From Nitratifractor sp. (lineage in GTDB: Bacteria > Campylobacterota > Campylobacteria > Campylobacterales > Sulfurovaceae), in contig WFSU01000177.1 of NCBI GenBank assembly GCA_015485845.1, positions 1 to 6,462 on the forward strand: a stretch of 6,462 nt of DNA, written 5' to 3'. A program made the position numbers and the translations under genes. The first letter of the stretch is position 1. Each line of letters begins with the position of its first letter. The notes beneath the pieces are model-generated. The model was not told where the DNA came from. It ran no database searches and saw nothing but the letters and a program-made list of their open reading frames with translations. Below, piece after piece: positions 1 through 4,396 of the stretch.

Positions 1-534
1 AACCGTCTCGACCTCCTCGGCATCTACATCTCAGCTTTTCTTACCGCCCTTGGGGGTGGAATCGCCCGGGATATCCTGATCGACCGTGCCCCGGTATCGC
101 TCACCCATTCTCTCCCGATCTACCTCGTCTTCGGGATCACCACCGCCCTGCTCTTGTGGCACCGCCTTCACCCCGGTGACCTGGAGTCCAAGCCGCTCTT
201 TGTCCTCGTCGATGCCGTCGGCATGGTGAGTTTCGCCATTTCCGGTGCTCTGGCTACTCTCGAGACCACGCACTTCAACATCGCCGGAGTCACCGCCATG
301 GCCTTCACCACCGCCATCGGCGGCGGCATCCTCCGCGACATCCTCCTCAACCGCGTCCCCTACGTCCTCCACGGCGGCTTCTACGGCATCATCGCCATCG
401 GCGTCGGACTCGTGATCTCCGGGCTTCATACTCTCTCCTGGCTCAACACCGTTACCATCATCGCAGTCTTCATTCTCGGTGTCATGCTGCGCATGGTGGC
501 TTATCATCGGAAGTGGTATTTGCCCAAACCATAA
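1..534 (+). CDS. TRIC-type (YadS/UPF0126) membrane channel protein, 5' end missing
   Basis: The frame is open from base 1 to a TAA at 532-534, giving 177 residues. Family members are usually a little over 200 residues, so about 25-30 N-terminal residues lie outside the window. The fragment shows the family's internal duplication: a glycine-rich GGGIARDIL motif at fragment residues 18-26 and a second GGGILRDIL at 107-115. Each sits among hydrophobic helices, and the second repeat starts near VDAVGMVSFAISGA (from residue 70). Bacterial TRIC homologues are trimeric inner-membrane cation channels; the physiological ion here is unknown. The last ~19 codons appear to be a replacement tail: a homologous but diverged copy of the same gene end lies 728 bp downstream, beyond a toxin-antitoxin cassette. 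The gene is therefore probably a hybrid of host 5' sequence and incoming 3' sequence, but still complete and functional. The family call is firm. Confidence 0.9.
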   Translation, partial: NRLDLLGIYISAFLTALGGGIARDILIDRAPVSLTHSLPIYLVFGITTALLLWHRLHPGDLESKPLFVLVDAVGMVSFAISGALATLETTHFNIAGVTAMAFTTAIGGGILRDILLNRVPYVLHGGFYGIIAIGVGLVISGLHTLSWLNTVTIIAVFILGVMLRMVAYHRKWYLPKP

Positions 535-540
535 GAGGAA
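478..540 (+). repeat. Direct repeat copy A (3' end of TRIC gene)
   Basis: This block aligns without gaps to 1206-1268 at a constant offset of 728 bp. The first 21 bases (478-498 versus 1206-1226) are identical. By hand count, 43 of the 53 columns in 478-530 match, and a final AGGAA at 536-540 matches 1264-1268. Copy A encodes the live end of the TRIC protein, residues GVMLRMVAYHRKWYLPKP and the stop. Confidence 0.9.
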
Positions 541-575
541 AGATACAAAAAACTGTTATTTTTCTCAGACGTTTT

Positions 576-603
576 TTGCCATTGGCAACAATCATGCTAT
601 AAT
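576..603 (+). promoter_or_regulatory. Toxin-antitoxin promoter with palindrome over the -35
   Basis: A -35 hexamer TTGCCA (576-581) is followed after 16 nt by a perfect TATAAT (598-603). The -10 is preceded by TG at 595-596, giving an extended -10. The -35 is one arm of an exact dyad, TTGCCA-T-TGGCAA (576-588). This is where a toxin-antitoxin complex would be expected to bind for autorepression; that role is inferred. Transcription would start near 610, leaving a leader of about 38 nt before the antitoxin ATG. Confidence 0.7.
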
Positions 604-615
604 GCTCTAAATATT

Positions 616-629
616 GTTGTGCCTACAAC
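616..629 (+). promoter_or_regulatory. Small inverted repeat in the antitoxin leader
   Basis: GTTGT (616-620) and ACAAC (625-629) form a 5-bp inverted repeat with a 4-nt loop, just downstream of the expected transcription start and 7 nt before the AAGGAG ribosome-binding site (636-641). It could be a second operator half-site or a weak leader hairpin. It is short enough to be chance. Confidence 0.3.
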
Positions 630-647
630 TGAAAAAAGGAGTTTTAT

Positions 648-857
648 ATGCTATCTCTAACCATAGAAGATCAAAAAATAGAACGTATTTTTTTGCAAGA
701 GTTTCAAAGTGATAAAGATAAATTTTTTAGCTTTATCAAGGAGAGCTACGAGAGAATAAAAGATAAAACAAAATCGAGTGATTTAAAAGATCTTCAAATC
801 TCGTCCATGCAAAAGACTTGGGACAATGATGAAGACAAGGTGTGGGATGCACTATAA
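648..857 (+). CDS. Small antitoxin of a type II (MazF/PemK) toxin-antitoxin pair
   Basis: The gene encodes 69 residues, starting at an ATG 6 nt after a good AAGGAG ribosome-binding site. The protein is highly charged and predicted helical. The first ~45 residues (MLSLTIEDQKIERIF onward) would form the DNA-binding/dimerisation part. The tail SMQKTWDNDEDKVWDAL (residues 53-69) has the Trp- and acid-rich style of antitoxin C-termini that wrap MazF toxins. Function is assigned mainly from that tail, the size, and the 11-nt overlap with a recognisable MazF-family toxin, which implies translational coupling with antitoxin made first. No ribbon-helix-helix or AbrB signature was identified with certainty, so the DNA-binding fold is left open. 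Codon use is very AT-rich compared with the surrounding genes, a sign of horizontal acquisition. The pair has its own strong promoter with an operator-like palindrome. Confidence 0.8.
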   Translation: MLSLTIEDQKIERIFLQEFQSDKDKFFSFIKESYERIKDKTKSSDLKDLQISSMQKTWDNDEDKVWDAL

Positions 858-1179
858 AAGAGGAGACATTGTTCTGGTTAAATTTCCTTTTACCAATTTA
901 ACACAGTCCAAAAGAAGACCCGTTCTTGTGATAAAAGATGAGAGCGATTTTCATGACATAGTTTGTTTGCAAATCACTTCAAACGGACGACAGTCAAATC
1001 TCTTAGAGATAACTCACAGTGATTTCGCATACGATCATTTACCCATTACATCTTTTGTCAAGTATGATAAGTGTTTCACGCTAAGCAGTGAAATCATTGA
1101 TAAAAAACTAACATCTCTAAAACCAAAAATGTTGGAAAAACTAAAAATGCTTTTTTGCGATGGAATATTGCAGGATTAA
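847..1179 (+). CDS. MazF/PemK-family toxin (putative mRNA endoribonuclease)
   Basis: The protein has 110 residues, normal for the family. The N-terminus HYKRGDIVLVKFPF followed by KRRPVLVI (residues 22-29) is the classic MazF/PemK signature. Arg24 in the RP motif and Thr44 in QITSN align by eye with the catalytic Arg and Thr of characterised MazF enzymes, so an active toxin is expected. MazF enzymes cut mRNA at short sequence motifs and arrest growth when the antitoxin is degraded; the cleavage motif here is unknown. The ATG at 847 is chosen over an in-frame ATG at 826. It is preceded by AAGG (837-840) at suitable spacing, puts RGD near residue 6 as in family members, and gives a normal 11-nt overlap with the antitoxin. 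The gene is AT-rich like its partner. No convincing terminator follows it. Confidence 0.92.
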   Translation: MHYKRGDIVLVKFPFTNLTQSKRRPVLVIKDESDFHDIVCLQITSNGRQSNLLEITHSDFAYDHLPITSFVKYDKCFTLSSEIIDKKLTSLKPKMLEKLKMLFCDGILQD

Positions 1180-1205
1180 CGCAAGCTCTCCAAAGAGGGG
1201 TATTG

Positions 1206-1265
1206 GGTGTCATGCTGCGCATGGTGCCCTAACGGCAAAAGTGGTATCTCCCCAGACCTGAGTAG
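1206..1265 (+). pseudogene. Remnant of a second TRIC-gene 3' end (repeat copy B)
   Basis: Read in the register of the repeat, this stretch gives GVMLRMVP-stop-RQKWYLPRPE-stop, against GVMLRMVAYHRKWYLPKP-stop in the intact gene. The internal TAA is at 1230-1232 and the terminal TAG at 1263-1265. There is no start or body of the gene, only the last ~19 codons. Because it directly abuts the cytochrome operon promoter (box starts at 1288), it is best read as the original end of the host TRIC gene, displaced by the inserted cassette and now free to mutate. The internal stop would be one substitution from a Tyr codon. The homology is visible; the history is inferred. Confidence 0.8.
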
Positions 1266-1287
1266 GAACATCCCAAATACTTTCCCG

Positions 1288-1320
1288 TTTCATTTTCATT
1301 TCATTTTCACCCCGCATACT
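1288..1320 (+). promoter_or_regulatory. PhoB-like tandem box 1 and -10, cytochrome/two-component operon
   Basis: Two perfect tandem copies of the 11-mer TTTCATTTTCA (1288-1298, 1299-1309) are followed, after 5 nt, by a -10-like CATACT (1315-1320). There is no conventional -35; the box occupies its place, as in PhoB-class activated promoters. Transcription would start near 1327, leaving a leader of ~73 nt before the cytochrome gene. Related boxes precede two other transcription units in the window. Binding by the regulator encoded at 1726-2382 is inferred. Confidence 0.65.
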
Positions 1321-1399
1321 TGCATTGTTACTGTCGGCGGGGCACCTTTTACCCGGTACCCTCAATCAGAATCCAACCAACCTTTTCAAGGAGAAACAA

Positions 1400-1702
1400 A
1401 TGAAAAAGATCCTCACAGCAACCCTGATCACACTCTGGGGCACGTCCCTGATGGCCGCAGATGGACAGGCACTCGCGCAGAAATGCCAAGCGTGTCACGG
1501 TGTCCATTTTGACAAACATGCCTTAGGGGAATCCCCGGATATCAGCACCTACTCCAAAGCCAAGCTTATCGGCGAACTTCGAGAGTTCCAAACCGAAAAT
1601 GAGAACGACAAGTTCTTCCAGACGATGAAGGCGCAGGTCAAAGATTTCAACGCCACCGACATCGAAGCGGTCGCTGCCTACATCAGCAGCCTCAAAAAAT
1701 AA
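1400..1702 (+). CDS. Periplasmic monohaem cytochrome c (c553-like, class I)
   Basis: The product has 100 residues. Residues 1-19 (MKKILTATLITLWGTSLMA) are a typical Sec signal peptide cleaved before ADGQ, leaving a mature protein of about 81 residues. The haem-binding motif is CQACH at 29-33, with Cys29/Cys32 for covalent attachment and His33 as axial ligand. Met76 in QTMKAQVKDF is the likely second ligand. The closing helix DIEAVAAYISSLK is the usual class I C-terminal helix. Such small cytochromes shuttle electrons between periplasmic or membrane complexes; the partner is not evident. The ATG at 1400 is chosen because AAGGAG (1388-1393) sits 6 nt before it and it yields a clean signal peptide; an in-frame ATG at 1325 lies at the predicted transcription start and would spoil it. 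It is the first gene after tandem box 1, and the regulator gene follows after 23 nt. Confidence 0.92.
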   Translation: MKKILTATLITLWGTSLMAADGQALAQKCQACHGVHFDKHALGESPDISTYSKAKLIGELREFQTENENDKFFQTMKAQVKDFNATDIEAVAAYISSLKK

Positions 1703-1713
1703 GCCCATTTCGG

Positions 1714-1719
1714 TACAAT
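1714..1719 (+). promoter_or_regulatory. Possible internal promoter giving a leaderless regulator mRNA
   Basis: TACAAT at 1714-1719 ends 6 nt before the regulator's ATG (1726), so a start 7 nt past the -10 would fall on the A of the ATG itself. No Shine-Dalgarno sequence precedes this gene (the bases before it are CACCCC), which fits a leaderless message. No -35 is apparent. The call rests only on this coincidence. Confidence 0.4.
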
Positions 1720-1725
1720 CACCCC

Positions 1726-2382
1726 ATGAAACTCCTCCTCATCGAAGACGACCCGGCTATTGTCTCCTTCCTCACACGCGGGCTCACCGAAGAGGGGCAT
1801 ACGGTCGAATCCTCCACATCGGGAGACGAGGGGCTCTATCGGGCGCAGATGTACCGCTACGATGTCATCCTCCTCGACTGGATGCTCCCTGAAATGAGCG
1901 GCACGGCGATCCTCGATACCCTCCGCCGGGAGGGCAACACCACCCCCGTCCTCATGCTCACCGCCCGGGGTACTCTCGCCAACAAAGTGGAGGGCTTTCA
2001 AACCGGAGCGGACGATTACCTCACCAAGCCGTTTGCTTTCGAGGAACTGCTGGTACGGATCGAAGCCCTCCACCGCCGGACACTCTCACAGGGGGTGCCT
2101 GCGATCCACTTCGGAGACATCACCCTCGATCTTGAGCGCAAACAGGTCACCCGGGAGGGCAAACCTCTTAAACTTACCCGCAAGGAGTACGAGCTCCTCC
2201 TCTTCCTCTACCGCCACATAAACACCCCTGTCTCCGCGACCATGATTGAAGAGCAACTCTGGGGGGACGAAGCATTGCGGGAGAGCAATGTCATCGCCGT
2301 GACGATGTACCATCTCCGCCAGAAAATCGGCAAAGACCGCATCCGCAACGAGCGGGGGATCGGATACACCCTTGAAGCCTGA
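1726..2382 (+). CDS. OmpR/PhoB-family response regulator
   Basis: The protein has 218 residues, standard for the family. Residues 1-~115 form the receiver domain: acidic pocket Glu7-Asp8-Asp9, phospho-acceptor Asp51 in LLDWMLPEMSG, Thr79 in MLTAR, and Lys101 in YLTKPF. Residues ~125-218 form the winged-helix DNA-binding domain, with the signature KLTRKEYELLLFL, the recognition-helix region SNVIAVTMYHLRQKIG and the terminal wing NERGIGYTL. Phosphorylation by the adjoining kinase would promote dimer binding to tandem direct repeats spaced about 11 bp. Exactly such repeats lie upstream of this operon and of two other units in the window, so it is the natural candidate for their activator. It follows the cytochrome gene by 23 nt and overlaps the kinase gene by 11 nt. 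There is no ribosome-binding site, so translation may be leaderless or coupled. The specific signal cannot be inferred. Confidence 0.95.
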   Translation: MKLLLIEDDPAIVSFLTRGLTEEGHTVESSTSGDEGLYRAQMYRYDVILLDWMLPEMSGTAILDTLRREGNTTPVLMLTARGTLANKVEGFQTGADDYLTKPFAFEELLVRIEALHRRTLSQGVPAIHFGDITLDLERKQVTREGKPLKLTRKEYELLLFLYRHINTPVSATMIEEQLWGDEALRESNVIAVTMYHLRQKIGKDRIRNERGIGYTLEA

Positions 2383-3697
2383 ACGCCTCAAAACCCGCGT
2401 CCTCCTCTGGTTTGGCCTTGTCCTTTCTGTCGTGGTGCTTCTCTTTGGTCTCGGGGTCGGCTATCTGTTTGAGCGCAACGTCACCGGGTCGATCCACGAC
2501 CGGCTGACCCGAACCGCCCTCGAACTCGAAAACCGGCTGGTCTCCGGCACCCCGGTCGAAACGCTCCTCACCCACGCAGCAGCTCAACACCATACCGTGG
2601 CCATCTTTCGAAGTGGCAAGCTCCTTGGGGCGACTCAAGATTTTCCGGCGGCGCTCCTCTCTAATCCCGCCCGCATCGCCCCCTTCCGACTCTCAGACGA
2701 AGGGGAGACCCTCCACGCCATCCTGAGACACCCTTTTGCCCACCCCTTTGTCGGAAGCACGGTGCTGGCACAAGTGGGGATCAATGACAAAATCGAAGAT
2801 CTCGTCGATACGATGCTCTTCCTCCTCCCCCTGCTGGTGCTGGTGCTGATCTACCTCGGCAGCCGACTGGTCGACCGGATCCTCACCCCCATCCATGCGA
2901 TCACCCACGCTGCTGAGCGGATCAACATCCAGCACCTCAGCACGGCCATCCCCCTCCCCGAAAAGGACGACGAACTCCGCGCCCTCGTCGAAGCGTTCAA
3001 CGCCATGATCCGGCGCCTCGATGCCGGGCGGGAGCAAATCGAACGGTTCAACAGCGACGTCTCCCATGAACTCCGCACCCCCCTGACCATCATCCGGGGC
3101 GAAGTGGAGCTCGCCCTCCGCCGCCCCCGCACCGCCGACGAATACCAGATGACCCTCACCACCGTCTCCCGTGAAATCCACCGGATGCAGGCACTCATCG
3201 ACACCCTCCTGCTGCTCGTCGAATACGCCCACTCCGACGCCGCTATGGTGCGCTCCGAGGTCGAGATCGATACGCTCCTCTCGGACGTTCTCGCCCGCTA
3301 CGAGGGGCTTCTGCATACCAAACAGATCGACATCGACCGGGAGGAGATCGAACCGACCCGTCGCCCGGCCAACGCCGAGCTGCTGTCGGTAGTGTTTTCC
3401 AACCTCATCGACAACGCCATCAAATACTCCCCCGAGGGGAGCACCCTCCACCTCGCCCTCTCCTCTCGGGACAATCGTGCCCGCTTTGTCATCGAGGATG
3501 AGGGGATCGGCATCCCCGCCGATCACATCCCCCGCCTCACCGACCGCTTCTATCGCGTCGAGCATAGCCGCAGCAAAACCACACCCGGTTTTGGTCTCGG
3601 CCTCTCCCTCGTACAGACCATCGTCGAGCTACACCACGGCACTCTGACCATCACCTCCGAGGTGGGGAAAGGGACACGGGTGGAAATCATTATCTAA
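2372..3697 (+). CDS. HAMP-containing sensor histidine kinase
   Basis: The protein has 441 residues and is an inner-membrane kinase. A first membrane helix (about 10-32) is followed by a periplasmic sensor region (about 33-146) with no recognised fold, then a second helix (about 148-167) and a HAMP linker (about 168-220, starting RILTPIHAITHAAERI). The dimerisation/phosphoacceptor domain has His232 in FNSDVSHELRTPL. The ATPase domain shows the N box (Asn344 and Asn348 in NLIDNAIKYS), G1 box DEGIGIP (376-382), F-box DRFYRV and G2 box GFGLGLSLV (406-414), so it should be catalytically competent. The start is a TTG at 2372 within the last codons of the regulator gene (11-nt overlap). No in-frame ATG is placed so as to keep the first membrane helix, and ribosome-binding sequence is weak, so translation is probably coupled. 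The pair forms a two-component system; the ligand is unknown. Confidence 0.94.
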   Translation: MKPERLKTRVLLWFGLVLSVVVLLFGLGVGYLFERNVTGSIHDRLTRTALELENRLVSGTPVETLLTHAAAQHHTVAIFRSGKLLGATQDFPAALLSNPARIAPFRLSDEGETLHAILRHPFAHPFVGSTVLAQVGINDKIEDLVDTMLFLLPLLVLVLIYLGSRLVDRILTPIHAITHAAERINIQHLSTAIPLPEKDDELRALVEAFNAMIRRLDAGREQIERFNSDVSHELRTPLTIIRGEVELALRRPRTADEYQMTLTTVSREIHRMQALIDTLLLLVEYAHSDAAMVRSEVEIDTLLSDVLARYEGLLHTKQIDIDREEIEPTRRPANAELLSVVFSNLIDNAIKYSPEGSTLHLALSSRDNRARFVIEDEGIGIPADHIPRLTDRFYRVEHSRSKTTPGFGLGLSLVQTIVELHHGTLTITSEVGKGTRVEIII

Positions 3698-3704
3698 CGT
3701 TATT

Positions 3705-3736
3705 TTTCATCTCCCTTTCATCTTCATCCGTATACT
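3705..3736 (+). promoter_or_regulatory. PhoB-like tandem box 2 and -10, PAP2 gene
   Basis: Two 11-bp units, TTTCATCTCCC (3705-3715) and TTTCATCTTCA (3716-3726), begin 8 nt after the kinase stop codon. Four nt later comes a -10 TATACT (3731-3736). The second unit fits the window consensus TTTCAYYTTCA; the first keeps only its TTTCAT core. Transcription would start near 3743, about 24 nt before the PAP2 ATG. Control by the adjacent response regulator is inferred. Confidence 0.65.
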
Positions 3737-3766
3737 TCTGTGCATATTTCCCGAAAGGAACCCACG

Positions 3767-4327
3767 ATGCACACCCTCAACCAAACCCTCTTCCTCGACC
3801 TCAACGCCTACGCCGGCCACAACACCACCCTCGATACCGTGATGGCAGCTGCCGCCGAAGGGATGCCCTATCTCTTCATCGCCCTCCTCTTTTACCTCTG
3901 GTTCACCCGCCGCAGAGATGAAGCCCTCTACGCTGGGTACGCCACCACCCTCGGCGTGCTCCTCGACCAGATCATCGGGCTTTTCGTCCACCACAACCGC
4001 CCTTTCATGGATCACCTCGGCACCACACTCCTGACCCACAAGCCCGAAAACTCCTTCCCCTCCGACCACACCACCTTCACCCTTTCCATCGCCCTGATGC
4101 TCCTGACCTTCCGCTCCACCCGTTTGCTTGGAACCATCACAACCCTGCTGGCACTCTGGTGCGGCGTGGCACGCATCTACGGCGGCGTACACTACCCCTT
4201 CGACATCCTCGGATCGGTTGCTGTCGCTCTGGTCGCTGCGATGATCATCACGGCACTTCGAAGCCAGCTCACCGAGCTGAATAATAAAATTGTTAGCATT
4301 TGGAATTTTATCTTCAATCATCAATAA
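3767..4327 (+). CDS. PAP2-family membrane phosphatase, probable undecaprenyl-diphosphatase type
   Basis: The protein has 186 residues and several hydrophobic helices. All three parts of the PAP2 phosphatase signature are recognisable: HHNRPF (75-80), SFPSDHTTF (96-104) with the catalytic His101, and ARIYGGVHYPFDILGS (135-150) with Arg136, nucleophile His142 and Asp146. The SFPSDH form and the NAYAGHN start resemble BcrC/YbjG-like undecaprenyl-pyrophosphate phosphatases, which recycle the lipid carrier for peptidoglycan and other envelope glycans. A lipid-phosphate phosphatase of other specificity is possible. The ATG at 3767 is chosen over an in-frame GTG at 3740, because AAAGGA (3754-3759) precedes it by 7 nt and the GTG lies at or before the predicted transcription start. 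The last ~16 codons (from about 4279) are abruptly AT-rich and encode an Asn/Ile-rich tail. The gene has its own tandem-box promoter. Confidence 0.9.
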   Translation: MHTLNQTLFLDLNAYAGHNTTLDTVMAAAAEGMPYLFIALLFYLWFTRRRDEALYAGYATTLGVLLDQIIGLFVHHNRPFMDHLGTTLLTHKPENSFPSDHTTFTLSIALMLLTFRSTRLLGTITTLLALWCGVARIYGGVHYPFDILGSVAVALVAAMIITALRSQLTELNNKIVSIWNFIFNHQ

Positions 4328-4333
4328 TAAGTT

Positions 4334-4366
4334 TTTCACCTTCATTTCATTTTCAGAGAATACAAT
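4334..4366 (+). promoter_or_regulatory. PhoB-like tandem box 3 and -10, phosphoesterase/transporter unit
   Basis: Two 11-bp units, TTTCACCTTCA (4334-4344) and TTTCATTTTCA (4345-4355), are followed after 5 nt by the -10 TACAAT (4361-4366). The second unit is identical to both units of box 1. Transcription would start near 4373, about 24 nt before the phosphoesterase ATG, as at box 2. No separate -35 is visible. Confidence 0.68.
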
Positions 4367-4396
4367 ACAAAAACATACCCCCAAAGGACACCCATC

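Larger units (their letters stand above)
478..1205 (+). mobile_element. Putative integrated toxin-antitoxin mini-element, 728 bp, no recombinase
   Basis: The segment between the start of repeat copy A and the start of copy B contains a diverged replacement end for the TRIC gene, an AT-rich non-coding stretch, a promoter and a MazF-type toxin-antitoxin pair. Its base composition contrasts sharply with both flanks. The arrangement (host gene 5' part, 21-bp core, foreign gene tail, cargo, 21-bp core, displaced host gene tail) is that left by single-crossover integration of a circular molecule into a gene's 3' end. No integrase or transposase is present and no terminal inverted repeats were seen. 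It could be a remnant, an element mobilised in trans, or the product of homologous recombination with DNA from a relative. The boundary can lie anywhere within the 21-bp core. Confidence 0.5.

Noticed and set aside
547..577. Possible terminator after the TRIC gene (AAAAAAC at 547-553 pairing with GTTTTTT at 571-577)
   Set aside because: The stem is almost all A-T with a 17-nt loop, and its right arm overlaps the toxin-antitoxin -35; too weak to call.
826..846. Upstream ATG for the toxin
   Set aside because: It has a weaker ribosome-binding site and adds seven residues before the conserved N-terminus; 847 fits better.
1186..1197. CTCT-CCAA-AGAG hairpin after the toxin gene as a terminator
   Set aside because: The stem has only 4 bp and no T-run follows.
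1340..1361. Hairpin in the cytochrome leader (GGGCACC / GGTACCC)
   Set aside because: There is a mismatch in the middle of a 7-bp stem and an 8-nt loop; no known riboswitch features were seen.
1207..1512. Open frame on the + strand beginning inside repeat copy B
   Set aside because: It crosses the box 1 promoter and overlaps the cytochrome gene out of frame, has no ribosome-binding site and shows no recognisable protein features.
2693..3565. Long open frame of 290 codons on the minus strand, opposite the sensor kinase
   Set aside because: It lies wholly antisense to a kinase with all catalytic motifs. Its translation is acidic, Gly/Val/Asp-rich low-complexity sequence typical of antisense frames in GC-rich genes.
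3740..3766. GTG start for the PAP2 gene
   Set aside because: It lies only 4 nt after the predicted -10, and the ATG at 3767 has the properly spaced AAAGGA.
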